A DNA stretch of 64,000 nt from Taudactylus pleione (Eukaryota; Chordata; Amphibia; Anura; Myobatrachidae): assembly GCA_031769625.1 (NCBI GenBank), contig JAUIMM010000200.1, forward strand, positions 49,994,001 through 50,058,000, read 5' to 3'. The notes beneath the pieces are model-generated. The model made no database searches, had not been told where the DNA came from, and saw only the letters and a list, made by a program, of their open reading frames with translations. This document shows, one piece after another, positions 10,527-20,933 of this stretch (the first letter of the stretch is position 1; each line of letters opens with the position of its first letter). A program made the position numbers and the translations under genes.

Positions 10527-11126
10527 GGGCCCTCATTCAGAGCCACTCGCTAGCGGCAGTACGCTCGTTCCGAGCGATGTTCGCACATCTGCGCATGCGT
10601 ACGGATCGTTATACGCATGCGCGAACCAGTCAGTGCGGCCGAAATTCATGTGCTCGCAAAATAGCGAATGCCTGATAATATGAGTGACAGAAAGAGGCGT
10701 ATGTGGGTGGTAACAGGGGAAGGTGCTTGAAAACGGGGAGTGGAAATCAGAACGCAGGCGTGCTTAAAGGTCAAAACGGGCGTTTTATGGGTGTGCATAT
10801 TTAAAACAGCAGCGTCATTGACCACGTCACTGGGTTTTTTTTAAGCCAGAACTGCTCGCAAAATTGTGGTAGCAAAAACCAACCACAAGAATAGCGAGCA
10901 GTTCATACGCTGGTCGATGTACTCGATTAATCTAATAAATAGCGGACATGACGTAGGGTGCGAGCGGCCAGGGGGCGTTTTTAACAAATAAACGAGCGTA
11001 TGTTTTGCTCGCTCGTTCAGACTTAGAGGTGTGAACAGACTGCAATTTGCGAACGGATCATTTGAATAGCCACCCCTTGTTTTTGAACGAACGACCGCAA
11101 ATAGCGAACGGCTCTGAATCAGGCCC
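10527..11126. mobile_element. 600 bp GGCCTCATTCAG-type MITE
   Basis: It starts GGGCCCTCATTCAGAGC and ends GCTCTGAATCAGGCC, with CAT/CAT possible target duplications. The interior contains GCGCATGCG motifs and GTGGGTGGTAACAGGGGAAG. This interior is shared with the element at 60738-61338, which has the same length (601 bp). Fragments of the family lie at about 22629 and 40500. Termini are shared with the multi-hairpin elements, so one transposase may mobilise all of them (inference). Confidence 0.8.
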
Positions 11127-11136
11127 ATAGACCCAA

Positions 11137-11310
11137 GGGACCTATGTATCAAAGCTTGGAGAGAGATAAAATTATGACAAATACATTTGCCAACCAATCG
11201 GCTCCTAACTATCATTTTTTTAAACACAGCCTGTAAATTTGGAAGCTGATTTGTTAGTACTTTATCTCTCACAATTGTATATCTCTCCCAGCTTTGATAC
11301 ATAGGCCCCT
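11137..11310. mobile_element. Small palindromic MITE (AACCAATCAG family), copy 2
   Basis: The ends are CCTATGTATCAAAGCTTGG and its complement CAGCTTTGATACATAGG, with CCAACCAATCGGCTCCTAAC and GAAGCTGATTTGTTAG inside. The length is about 174 bp. It is the clearest pair of termini among the copies of this family in the window. Confidence 0.8.
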
Positions 11311-12127
11311 AGAACCACTCAGGAATTCAGAGTTATTAGGGGCCCTGCCCTATACGGTAATGTAAGAGTCCCACAGTGTACAGGTTTAGTTGATTGTAAG
11401 CATGATGTAGACATTACAAGCAGGATTGATTAATAAGTCTAGTAATCACTGGAAAGCCAGATAATTACAAGTTACTTCCAACAATAACGAGCCATACGGA
11501 TAGCAGGTTCCCAATTTCGTGCTTCCGACTCCTTGTATGCGCAGCATGCACCTGTAGTCACCGCCATGGTTGGGTGCAGCACCCTCTACTGTCCGGATTA
11601 GAATTTTTTAAAATTTTGTTATAGTTCTCTCTGTAACAAAAGTGATAGAAGTTCCGGATATCATACACTGCTCTGCTGCTGACAGTCAGCTGATACTGTA
11701 CGTTTTGTCTATAATGTAGACCTTTTCGCTCCTTTAGCACCAGTCTACATTGAGTAAATGATAGGCACTTGTGGGAAAACAAGAGACTTGAGAATAAAGG
11801 AGGATAGCCCAATTGACTGTTTCAAAATATAACACTTTTAATGAGTGATCTTTATTTTTAAAAGATGTTCTTGCATGGCAGCTTTGATTGATAATTGATT
11901 ACTACAGCGTGTATTAATGTTTACAGGTATCTAGAAATCACAGCAAAGTTCTATAAGGTTGTTGGTTGGACAGCCCTGGTGTGAACAATTACATTTCTAG
12001 AGAGATGACTTTCTATATATCTAAGAGACATTTTTCTCTGGAACTATTGCACTATTTTATTTACCCTAAGTGCACAGGCCTAAATTATTTCTGTGTATAA
12101 ATATGATCATTTCTTGTAATTGTACAG
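11311..12127. other. Remainder of NANP intron
   Basis: AT-rich sequence with no element recognised. It ends in a plausible polypyrimidine tract and the TGTACAG acceptor at 12121-12127. Confidence 0.5.
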
Positions 12128-12763
12128 GTAGTGAAACTACTCATAAACATAAGCAAATTCAATGAAGAGGAAGCTCATAATATATGTAATAATTTCCAAG
12201 CAAATCTACTTCATGAAGAACTTGATCCCACCAAACTGACCATTGATGACCTCCGAGTGTGGCACTTTGAGAAAGCCATGCAGGAAATCAGGGCTAGAGA
12301 TCACAATTGCTTGGCCAAGGAATGTTACGCACTTTGGAAAACAAAGCGTTTGCAACTTATGACGCTGTCTGAAAGTACCAAAGATTTGCTCAGCGAGCTC
12401 CGAAAATCAACCCGCTTAGTCCTGTTAACAAATGGAAACAGGCAGGTCCAGAGGGAGAAAATTGAGGCTTGTGGTGCCGACCCATTCTTTGATGCAGTAG
12501 TGGTGGGAGGAGAACATGCCGAGGAGAAGCCAGCACCATCCATCTTCCTCCACTGTTGTGACCTAGTGGCAGTGAAACCAGAGGACTGCGTGATGGTCGG
12601 CGATAATCTGGACACGGATATTCAGGGTGGACTGAATGCAGGGTTGAAGGCAACTATATGGTTAAACAAAAATCCACATGTAAACCGTAATCCCAGCCCT
12701 GCTCCTCATTATATAATACAGTCGATGAATCACTTACCTGATATTCTAAATAATTTACAATAG
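12128..12763 (+). CDS. NANP: N-acylneuraminate-9-phosphatase, coding exon 2 of 2
   Basis: This exon encodes residues 31-241 of NANP and supplies the cap and the rest of the HAD core. Motif II is LLTNGNR with Thr at about residue 131. Motif III is the Lys of EEKPAPS, about residue 164. Motif IV is VMVGDNLDTD with Asp at about 189 and 194, which would bind Mg2+. Family-specific blocks QREKIEAC, FDAVVVGGE and DIQGGLNAGLKAT are all present, so the assignment over other HAD phosphatases is firm. No frameshift or lost catalytic residue is seen. The stop is TAG at 12761-12763. AATAAA signals at 13015 and 13422 are candidate polyadenylation sites. Confidence 0.95.
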   Translation, partial: VVKLLINISKFNEEEAHNICNNFQANLLHEELDPTKLTIDDLRVWHFEKAMQEIRARDHNCLAKECYALWKTKRLQLMTLSESTKDLLSELRKSTRLVLLTNGNRQVQREKIEACGADPFFDAVVVGGEHAEEKPAPSIFLHCCDLVAVKPEDCVMVGDNLDTDIQGGLNAGLKATIWLNKNPHVNRNPSPAPHYIIQSMNHLPDILNNLQ

Positions 12764-13635
12764 ATTAGAAACCATGAACATAGTTCTCACTCTACATTAC
12801 ACATGCTCCATGTATTACATATAAAACGAAGCAGAAACAACAGATCATTAATCCCTAGCAATAACATTGCACTATATACTTCTATAGTCATAGTGAACGG
12901 GTGATGGACCAGTTTCTAGATATGATTTGTCTAGACACTATAACTGCTTGTATGCATGCTGGTTCAGTTCCAATTTGTAACTGGTAATTAGAGACTCAAT
13001 ATGCTACAGATGAAAATAAAAGTGCCCATGCATACACCCCCTAAATCTCACTATCCCTTTATCTGTAGTTCAAATCACATTTCTAAACAGCATTCCTTAA
13101 TACTGAGTTTAGACTTTTTCCAGGTATTCGGTAAATCCATGCTTGACCACAGGTGAGTTATCGCAGTCGTTTTGATTTAACCATCTATACTCAAGGATGG
13201 ATATCCTTAAACCCTGGATTGTTAATGTGCCTTGAAGAGAGAGTTTGAGAAGCACTGTTGTTTAGTGTTAATTTTGGGCCTCACATGGTAATGGAATGCT
13301 ATGGCTATAACAAATCTTTACAATTTAGAAACAACAATGAAACTAAATGTGTAAAACATTCACGTTATATAAAATTAAAATGTGAATTGAATAGTTTATT
13401 TTTCTGATTTCATGTTGATTGAATAAATAAATTATGTAACACCTTCAGCTGAGTAATTTAAATTTAGAGGATGGTAAAGGTTGTGCTACTTATGCTACTC
13501 TTTACAATTAATCACCCGAGATGAATCAAACTGAAAGCCCATTGCACAGAATCATGTATCAATGATCTATTAATTGCTCATCCTGATTAATTTCTTGAAT
13601 TACACTCAACGGGGTTACTTTGGAAAAGTGCTCTA
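12764..13635. other. NANP 3' UTR and intergenic DNA
   Basis: AT-rich, no coding potential. AATAAA hexamers occur at 13015-13020 and 13422-13427. A short repeat-like piece (TATACTCAAGGATGGATATCC to about 13255) resembles a fragment of the repeat at 13766. Confidence 0.5.
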
Positions 13636-14104
13636 GCAAAGTAATACCCCTTTTACACCGCAGCTAAAACCTGGGTTATTGCCGGGTAAACCTGGGTTGA
13701 TGCTCGGTGTAAAATTGGCCAGGGTTGGATTCCCAATCTATAACCAATGGCTATTGAAATGCAGTAGACCGAGGGTTCTCAACTCCAGTCCTCAAGTACC
13801 AACAGGTCATGTGTTTTGGATTTCTATACACCTGCACAGGAGTTCATCTATTTTGTTGGGTCAGTAAGTATCCTACCTGCATCCACAGCCAGAAATCCTC
13901 TAAACATGACCTGTTGGCAGGGCCGGTGCTAGGTGTCTCGGCACCCAGCGTTGAACCGTGCTTCCCCACCGCTCCTTCCCTCACTGCGCCCTCCCCCTGA
14001 GCATAACATAATGAGGACAGGGATATTCTGCAGCTGGACCCTGTGCGTGCCTGGAGCCGGCTCTGCCTGTTGATAAAACTTGGGGGTTGAGGTTGAGAAC
14101 CACT
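13636..14104. repeat. Nested MITE fragments with GGTTCTCAAC termini
   Basis: 13636-13715 looks like the left end of a MITE starting TAATACCCCTTTTACACCGC. Another element runs from GGTTCTCAACTCCAGTCCTC at about 13771 to its complement GGTTGAGAACCACTG at about 14104. Its inner block pairs ACAGGTCATGTGTTTTGG with AAACATGACCTGTTGG at 13800-13918. A further insertion occupies about 13918-14080. Confidence 0.6.
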
Positions 14105-14875
14105 GCAATAGACTAAAGACAAACAAGCATATGCAGCTAAGATTCATGAGGAAAACAGGTTGCAGTTACAACAGACAACCAAAATATTCATATAGATAAG
14201 TAAAGAAAGCAAGTACATAGATAAGTAATACCTAAAATAGTCCATGCCCCTACAAGCCATATGTAGGTGGAGGCACCTAAGTAGAAGTGTCCATTGCCTC
14301 TTCTGACAGGGACTGCAATGCTTAATGTAAAGTTGTCTAATGGGACCAAATTTTATATTATCTGGATATAGAATTTCTACTCCTATAAATAACCTGCACA
14401 TACCAAACCGTGTCATTGACCAGTGCCACCCATTTCTGGAAACGGAGTCCCAAGATACATCTAAGTTCTGGTAATTATTGCATTGGCCAGAGTCAGCAGA
14501 TTAACCACATATAGTGATGTAAAGTTGGATGCTCAGGGATATCCCCAAAGTGACCTTTTTTAGGGGATATAGAACAGGAAAACATATCAGTTTTGTGAAT
14601 GCCCTGGACAACTTTGGACCCAAATGACTGCACCCAAGCACTTTCCCAGAGGAGGTGCCAAAATGAGCCATTAACCATTTTGCATTTGGGACACCTGGAG
14701 TCTGTCCTACTCCCAACTCAGAGAAGACGGAGAGAAGTATAAAAAAATCCTATGTATAATATATATTGCATCTGGATATATCTAATACAGAAGCTAGTGT
14801 TTTCAACTCTAATAAGTTAAACATCCTATTTTTTTAGCAGTGGCCCAAGTTAGATTTCCTTTTAGCCCAAGGGGA
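14105..14875. other. Intergenic DNA, nothing recognised
   Basis: Sequence of ordinary composition without a convincing gene. Several short ORFs on the minus strand lack any recognisable domain. Confidence 0.4.
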
Positions 14876-15076
14876 GATTTATCAAACTTTCTAAAAGGAT
14901 GAGTGCTGATGATGCCTATAGAAACCAATCAGATTGTAGATATATATCTAGTACATGCTATAAAATGATAGAATCTGATTGGTTGCTATGGTCATTAAAA
15001 TGATATCTAGAATCTGATTGGTTGCTATGGTCAACACCTTTTCTTTACAAGCTTTATAAAGCTCTCCCTAAGGGAG
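14876..15076. mobile_element. Palindromic MITE with AACCAATCAGA / TCTGATTGGTT repeats
   Basis: Terminal GGGGAGATTTATCAAA pairs imperfectly with the TTTATAAAGCTCTCCC end. The interior holds AACCAATCAGATT and two tandem copies of AGAATCTGATTGGTTGCTATGG. It belongs to the same broad group as the copies at 10358 and 11137. Confidence 0.7.
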
Positions 15077-15344
15077 AGAAGATCATCAGGGTGAAATATT
15101 GGAAGTATGTCTTAGTAGAGTTGAAGTGACTTACTAAAACCCATCCTACTAAAGAGCTTAATAACTGATGAGTGAATGGCGGGAGAGCTGCCCCAAACTG
15201 TTTGCCAAGGGTGAATCTGATTTGGAGGAAATTTTTAAAGAAATGGTATTGGAGACACCAAACTTCCTGCAGTTATTCAAAGAGATATGTGCTGCTGAGG
15301 TCACCAGGGCCTTTCCCAAGACCTATTACACACTTACCCAAACC

Positions 15345-15655
15345 AATTGCCAGTTTGGTAAGCTAGGCACACTAACCAATTGCCCGCTCGATGTGTCTGG
15401 CACATCACAACTGGGCAGGTATTTAAATGTCTGCCCAGTTGCGATGTCAGTGTGGGCGGTCCCTGCAGCCAGTGTACGGGCAGGAGGCTGGCCACCCGTA
15501 CACAAAGCCGATATCGATATATCATGCATCAGCACGGACGACCTGATGTCTGTTAATGACGTCGTTCACAGACATATCGTGTGTACACACCTGCCGATTC
15601 ACTAGTAATATATCGTTCCTTGACCAAACAATATATTGACAAGTGTGTACCCAGC
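15345..15655. repeat. MITE-like fragment
   Basis: It contains a hairpin, AACTGGGCAGGTATTTAAAT with TGTCTGCCCAGTTG (about 15408-15443), and flanks ending in GTGTGTACCCAGC. Motifs of the type ATCGTGTGTACACAC suggest a degenerate non-autonomous DNA transposon. Boundaries are uncertain. Confidence 0.45.
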
Positions 15656-16536
15656 ATTACACACCCGCCACACTCCCACAAGACAGAATAGTTCCATGCA
15701 ATCGCATGTTCGTCGTCCAGTTACTGCTCAGAACCGCCCATTTCACAGAAAGTGTCGTCCATCTCTGGATGCATCAACCCTAGCGCTACGGTCACCATCT
15801 GTACATGAGCAGGAGCCGATTTCATACTTTATGTGCAGTATGCTGAAATTACGAGATTCATGCGCATTGCCACTTGCATGTGACTCAGAATCAGCCACCT
15901 AGTCCGTATTGGCTGGTCCGCTGCACTATCCTGCAGGCCATAGCTAACTTCAGCTTCAAGCCCCACACCTCCCAGAGCCAAATAAACTAAATTCCATATA
16001 AAAATGATGCTTTCTGGAACTCCCAGTGGTTATTAGATACTGTATGTAATTCACGTTTATGTCCTGTGAGCCAGAACACCTGTGCCTATGGAGTGGATTG
16101 CAGCCAGTATAGATGATGACATGGATCTACATGACATGACGCCGTTTCAGCTTACAACAAGCCAGGGCCCTTCTCTGTAATGCCTTCTGGTAATTAGTGT
16201 GTGACTCAGTACTACAGACCCATGCTGCCAGGCTGCTTCCCTCCCATTGCTCCCTGACCCTGTGGCCCAGCCTCCAGTGCATGGGAGTGGTTACAACGTA
16301 ACCAGAGCGATCCCCTGCCTGATATAGAAGAAGCTGAGAGGCTGCAGCTGTTTTCCTTCCTCCTATATGAGATCAGTATAGGAAGATCCCCATTAGGCAG
16401 CAGCAGTCGGGACTAGGTGACATCACACAGACAGATGGATCTGTTCCCTGAGCTTTAGCATGCTGCTGGGGAGAGCCTGGGATGCTGCACAGCAATAGCG
16501 ACTAGGGTTATCAGCCAGCACTAGTGCGGTAGGATG
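15656..16536 (+). promoter_or_regulatory. Upstream region and probable 5' UTR of TTL
   Basis: No gene was recognised before the TTL start. The last ~350 bases (about 16200-16536) are less AT-rich and free of recognised repeats, as expected for a promoter and 5' UTR, but no TATA box or specific transcription start can be chosen. The start context is AGGATGATGT, with two successive ATGs at 16534 and 16537. Confidence 0.4.
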
Positions 16537-16693
16537 ATGTACTCCTTCGTGGTGAGGGATGAGAACAGCACAGTCTATGCTGAAGTCTCTAAGATCCTCC
16601 TGGCCACGGGACAATGGAAGAGGCTGAGGAGGGACAATCCCCGGTTCAACCTCATGCTGGGAGAAAGGAACAGGCTGCCTTTTGGAAGGTTGG
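16537..16693 (+). CDS. TTL: Tubulin tyrosine ligase, coding exon 1 of 7
   Basis: TTL adds tyrosine to the C-terminal Glu of detyrosinated alpha-tubulin, using ATP; it is a cytosolic ATP-grasp-fold enzyme. This exon encodes the N-terminus ([20 protein letters not shown] and [20 protein letters not shown]), closely matching vertebrate TTL. ATG at 16537 gives a 377-residue protein, the length of human TTL; the ATG at 16534 would add one Met. The donor is GTAAG at 16694. All seven exons on this strand join in frame with GT/AG junctions (phases 1, 2, 1, 2, 2, 2). No stop or frameshift was found, so the gene looks intact despite a 29 kb transposon-loaded locus. Confidence 0.95.
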
Positions 16694-17450
16694 GTAAGAC
16701 ACATCATCAGTCACTGGCATTCTCTTCTGTCTGGCTTCCTTTTGTTCGTACATGACCGAGTTACACTGATTTGCTTTGTAATGTGACCGATTAAACCACT
16801 TTGATCCCTTTAACAGCCCTTGTTCTACCACATGAGCTCAATATACATTAAAAGATTTGGGATCACGGAACAAAGTGACATCCTGCTGCATTCATTGTAC
16901 TCCACATAAGTGCAAGGAGCTGCATTTGGGTGTTGCCTACTGCACCAAGAGAGGACTCTGCCTATGCAGCAGCAGTGCTGCCAGTGATTCCCTCCCTGTA
17001 CTTTATAGCATCCAGTCAGCCTGTAAAGATTTATTGTCCTATATGAATAGGTAATATATACGTGTGGTACCCAACACCCCACACTACATTGATGCTATAA
17101 TATAGCACTTTTATTGGAAACCGTTCCTGAGATATGTGACAATTGGTAGAGCTCTGTAAGGGCTTTCTTTCAAAAAAATATTATAGAATGATTATTAATA
17201 TTTAAAGTCTGCAGTACTATCTGAGAATTCACTATAATGTGGATGGATGCTGGCATAATAGTTAAATCAAATATGAACAATGACACAGTTCAGTAAAGGC
17301 AGGAATCAGATTCCCAAATCGTATGAGATGGCATCGCTGTCAGAACGCGCAGCTCCATAAACATCATGGCTTGACTTGAATAATGCAACATTTACTTACA
17401 GCAAAAGCATAGTTATGCACTAAGTTTCAGGGGTAATTACCCTTTGTGGT
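16694..17450. other. Start of TTL intron 1
   Basis: No gene or complete element was recognised in this part of the 11.4 kb intron 1. Confidence 0.4.
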
Positions 17451-17782
17451 GCAGATATAGAAGCCGATGCAAAGTTGAAAGCAAGTCGTCTGTAATTGCT
17501 CCCGCATTGTGCGGACAGAACTTAATGTATATATACGTACGTATGGAGAGCTGTGCCCAGACCACCCCTATCAGTACATTTGGTTTGATCGGGATGCGGA
17601 AGGCCCCCCGGGACTATGCAGATATAGAAGCCGATGCAAAGTTGAAAGCAAGTCGTCTGTAATTGCTCCCGCATTGTGCGGACAGAACTTAATGTAGATA
17701 TACGTACGTATGGAGAGCTGTGCCCAGACCACCCCTATCAGTACATTTGGTTTGATCGGGATGCGGAAGGCCCCCCGGGACT
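17451..17782. repeat. Near-identical tandem duplication of 167 bp
   Basis: The segment starting GCAGATATAGAAGCCGATGC at 17451 recurs at 17618, giving about two full copies of a 167 bp unit. I see one substitution between them (TGTATATATACG against TGTAGATATACG). Each unit carries ACGTACGTATGG and a CCCCCCGGGACTA end. The GATGCAAAGTTGAAAGCAAG block is the terminus of a MITE family also seen at 24621 and 25380. Confidence 0.9.
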
Positions 17783-18065
17783 AAAGATAGGTGTTGAAAT
17801 GTCGATGCCTATCTTTAGCCACACGCCGAAATCCTGACGCCCGGCATCCCGAACGAGGTAAGCCGGGGACAGTTTAGGTTGTTGCCGGCAGGGGGAGGGT
17901 TAGGCACCCCCTGGGCAGGGTTCGGGTTAGGCTAGGGGAAAGGCGGGTTAGGTTTAGGCACCCCCCATTGGAGGTTAGGTTTAGGCACCCCCCCGGGGAG
18001 GGATAGGTTTAGGGTGCGGGGAGCGGGGGTTAGGCATTAGGGTTAGAGAGGGGAGGGTTAGCTAC
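17780..18065. repeat. Hairpin plus GGTTAGG-like tract
   Basis: A 38 bp hairpin at 17780-17817 pairs CTAAAGATAGG with CCTATCTTTAG around GCATCGACATT-like sequence. It is followed by about 190 bp dominated by GGTTAGG and GTTTAGGCACCCCC units (17866-18062). It resembles the tracts at 18596, 52735 and 63240. Spacing is irregular, unlike vertebrate TTAGGG telomere arrays. Confidence 0.7.
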
Positions 18066-18445
18066 TTATGTGCCCCTGTTGTGATGTCCTCCAGTCGGGC
18101 TTCTGGCGTTGGTATGAGAACTGGCGGCTATTCTGCCGTCTGTATTTCCCACCGATTCTGTTTGATCACTGTCCTTATCAGTGCACACTTGCACCAGCCC
18201 TATCCTTGCTGTAAAATATTTAAGTGTACTCTCTACCCTGCATAGCCCACAATTCTGTTGAAACCCCCTCGCTTCACTTACACTACGTATGCACACCCCG
18301 TAACCACCAAGTTACGTGCCTTCAGCTGCAAGTGGAGATGCCACCCACCCAGTCGTGTACGTTCGGTTCCAGATCCTGCACAGTGTGAAAACACGCAAAG
18401 TACGTCCACAAAACTGACCTGCATTCAACTTTGTATCTGCCCCAT
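18066..18445. repeat. Right part of a CAACTTTGCATC-type MITE
   Basis: It ends in CATTCAACTTTGTATCTGCCCC, the complement of the GCCGATGCAAAGTTGAA terminus at 17630. The 17451-18445 stretch is thus probably one element of the family represented at 24621-25380, with a duplication and an inserted GGTTAGG-type element inside. Confidence 0.55.
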
Positions 18446-18544
18446 AGTGTCATTAGTCACATATATATTGGATTGTTATTCATGTTTGCCATAAAATGTA
18501 TCATTTGTTTTGACTTGTACAGCTTTGCTGGTCCCTTATACAGG

Positions 18545-18870
18545 ATGTGTACGGGACGCCGGTGGTCAAAATCTTGACGCCGGCATCTCGGCAGGGTTAG
18601 GATACCGACACCTGTCAGTATGTATCCTAACCCTCTCCCTAACCCTCCCTCTCCGGAGCCTAAACGTAACCTCCCCCCCTGGTCCCTAAACCTAACCTCC
18701 CCCCCTGGTCTCTAAACCTAACCTCCCCCTAGTGCCCAACCCTCCCCCTAACCCCACTACTTACCTTTGGGATGACGGCGGCAGTATTCTGAAAGGTGTC
18801 AGGCTTCCGGCCCTGGTATTCTAAGTGCCAGCATACCCTGTGCCGGGATACTGAACGTCTCCCCCTTATA
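18545..18870. repeat. MITE with CCTAAC-rich core
   Basis: The left end, ACGGGACGCCGGTGGTCAAAA, contains an inverted pair of CGCCGG motifs, and the right end, TGCCGGGATACTGAACGTC, resembles its complement. Between them, 18596-18760 is rich in CCTAACCCT and CTAAACCTAACCTCCCCC units. It is the opposite orientation of the tract at 17866-18062. Confidence 0.65.
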
Positions 18871-19281
18871 CGTACGGTCAATTATGTTTTTATTTAGCTA
18901 TGTAGAAAAGCTACTCAGGTATGCTTGTAACAAAAGATAGACCTCATGGAAACTGAAGCTGAAATTACAAAGCATTTTCATACTAATATTACTGGTACAG
19001 AGGAGCAGCGAGCAAGTTATTAATCTCTACAAAGTTACAGTGACTGGAACACCTTGCTAGTGTACGGCTGCTAAGTCTGCTTACTCTCCCTACTTACAAG
19101 TAATGCTATGGTCAAAGTAACAGGAGGGGACAGGGTGACAAAAGGTAGAACAAATCAACATTATTGCTGTCACTAAATTTACTGATAGTATAGAAAGAAG
19201 TCATATATTCACGTACCAGGAAAGGACAAATTAGCAAGTAGTAAAAATCAGGTCCCCTTCTATGGCAATACACACCGTGGG
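18871..19281. other. TTL intron 1 DNA, nothing recognised
   Basis: No gene or element boundary identified. Confidence 0.4.
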
Positions 19282-19690
19282 GCCTGATCCAGAGCCACAC
19301 TCAATGGCGATGTTTATGTAGTTGAGTGATTTTTTTGCAACTGCGCATGTGCGAAAATTTCTGAAAAACCCCTACGGCGCATACGTTACACAGACGGAAT
19401 CAGAAATGTGGTTGAAAAGTGATGGGCATTCCTGGGCGATGAATGGGAGGTGGCTAGTAGTGCACGCAAAAATGGACCGTTCAGTGGGCGTATAATGGGA
19501 GTGTCGCGGGTGTGTCAATACAAACTTCTGCGCGGCCGCAATCTTAGGAAGCCATGGTTAGATGGAGAAACCACACCAAGTTTTGTTATATCGTAATTAA
19601 ACCTTGGCACAATCCTTCCTATACCTTCCAAGTCCTGCCTATACCTTCTAGAATTGACGCCATTTGCGTACGCAGTCATACAGTAAAATA
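19281..19690. repeat. Fragment of a GGCCTGATCCAG-type MITE
   Basis: It begins GGGGCCTGATCCAGAGCCAC, like the termini at 10527 and 20934, and shares GCGCATGTGCG and TGGGCGTATAATGGGAGTG with the family interior. No matching right terminus was found; the right limit is approximate. Confidence 0.5.
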
Positions 19691-20165
19691 AAAGCCTTCA
19701 GATTTTGAAATTTGTTTCCAACGCACAAAGGTTATTATTCAAATATAAAAACAGTAGGTTACACGCTGTGATCTAAAGACAATTTAGCTCAAAGAAATTA
19801 TACAGACCCAAGGTACAGTTATTACATATGCATAAAACAGTGTTTAAACTTGAAACCATGAGAGAGAGAGAGCGCGCACATGTCCAAGATGGCTGATGAG
19901 GGGGTGTGCGTATGGGGTTGTTAGGGCCCATGTCCTATTGGTCTCCATTTTGAATGTAAGAAAACTCACATAATGTTGTAACTCTGTAAATCCTATATCC
20001 ATTAAGGATTATATTTATAATAACTATAATAAACCTATCTGACCAAACTACAAACTTATTACATACAATCTATATAACCTATGAACAGGATAACACAAAC
20101 TAGTTACAGATATCATATAGGCCAACCACTGTACAGTTTACTTAGCCATATTCCAAGTGTACTTA

Positions 20166-20702
20166 GGCCCTCATTCAGAACCGTACGCTCTGAGCATAGC
20201 GCACGCTCTGAATGAGGGCCGGCCTCCATGAAAATGGAGCGTCCTCCTGGACGCTCGTATAGCTGTGGGTCACCACCCACAGGCTATACGAGCGTGCATT
20301 TTGATGGCCGCGATGGTCGTGACCATCGCGACCATCGAAACTGCGAGCCGGAGCCTGCGGTTGAGGTTTTCAACCACAAGCTCCGGAGTGATTTTGGCTC
20401 TATCAGAGCCAAAATCACTCCCACTGACATCACTAGTGATGTCAGTGGGCCGGCTTCTGACGGGAGGCGTTCCCGTGGGAACGCCCCGTCAGGGAGGCAC
20501 GCCTACCAAAGGGGGCGTGCTGTCAATCAACATCGACAGCACGCCCCCTTTGATCAGACACAACGAGCGAAGGACTTTCCTTCGCTCGTCGCGTCTGGCG
20601 CATGCGCACGACGGAGCTCCCTCCGTCGTGCGCATGCTCAGTCCAGAACATCGACCCACTTGCGAGCGGACAGCCGCTCGCAAGTGGGTCTGAATCAGGC
20701 CC
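20166..20702. mobile_element. Multi-hairpin MITE, copy 3 (subfamily A, reverse orientation)
   Basis: This 537 bp element is flanked by TTA on both sides (20163-20165 and 20703-20705). It starts GGCCCTCATTCAGA and ends TCTGAATCAGGCC. Nearly all of it is in hairpins: a terminal stem at 20166-20220, GGAGCGTCC, CGTATAGCTGTGGG, GATGG(C/T)CGCGATGGTC, GGAGCCTGCGGTTGA, GGAGTGATTTTGGCTC at 20385-20421, a 30 bp perfect palindrome at 20420-20449, CTGACGGGAGGCGTTCCC at 20457-20492, GGGGGCGTGCTGTC at about 20508-20550, ACGAGCGAAGGA at 20556-20594, GCATGCGCACGACGGA, and GACCCACTTGCGAGC. It is about 96% identical by eye to 20934-21482 in inverse orientation. There is no ORF with a transposase. Confidence 0.9.
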
Positions 20703-20933
20703 TTAGTCCCATCTTGGCAGTCTTCTGGGGAGAAGTCTGCTGTCCTAAGTATCTCTCTGCAAGTGTGTGTCTGTCTGCGTCTGTGTCTGGTGTGTCCTTG
20801 CAAGCATGTGTCCACAGTGTGAATGCTATCCTGTGTCTCTGTGAAAAAGCTATTTTCCCAGCATTCAACCTCACCTGTCGGATCTTGCCCATAAAAGGAC
20901 ATTTCAAACCTTATTGTGTTGTGTAGGGTCTTA
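20703..20933. other. 231 bp spacer between two inverted multi-hairpin elements
   Basis: Unique-looking intron sequence separating the two copies. It has no hairpin structure of its own beyond a GT-rich stretch around 20765-20795. Confidence 0.6.

Noticed and set aside
15168..15605. 145-codon ORF beginning MSEWRESCPKLF
   Set aside because: Only the first part resembles nothing known, and the rest reads through a MITE fragment with a hairpin at 15408-15443. Probably chance.
17866..18062. Interstitial telomeric repeat
   Set aside because: Units are irregular and mixed with GGCACCCCC. No run of TTAGGG repeats is present.
20228..20926. A 232-codon ORF over the first multi-hairpin element
   Set aside because: The element's hairpins keep frames open on both strands (142 and 181 codons in overlapping frames). 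The product has no domain and runs out of the element into unrelated DNA.
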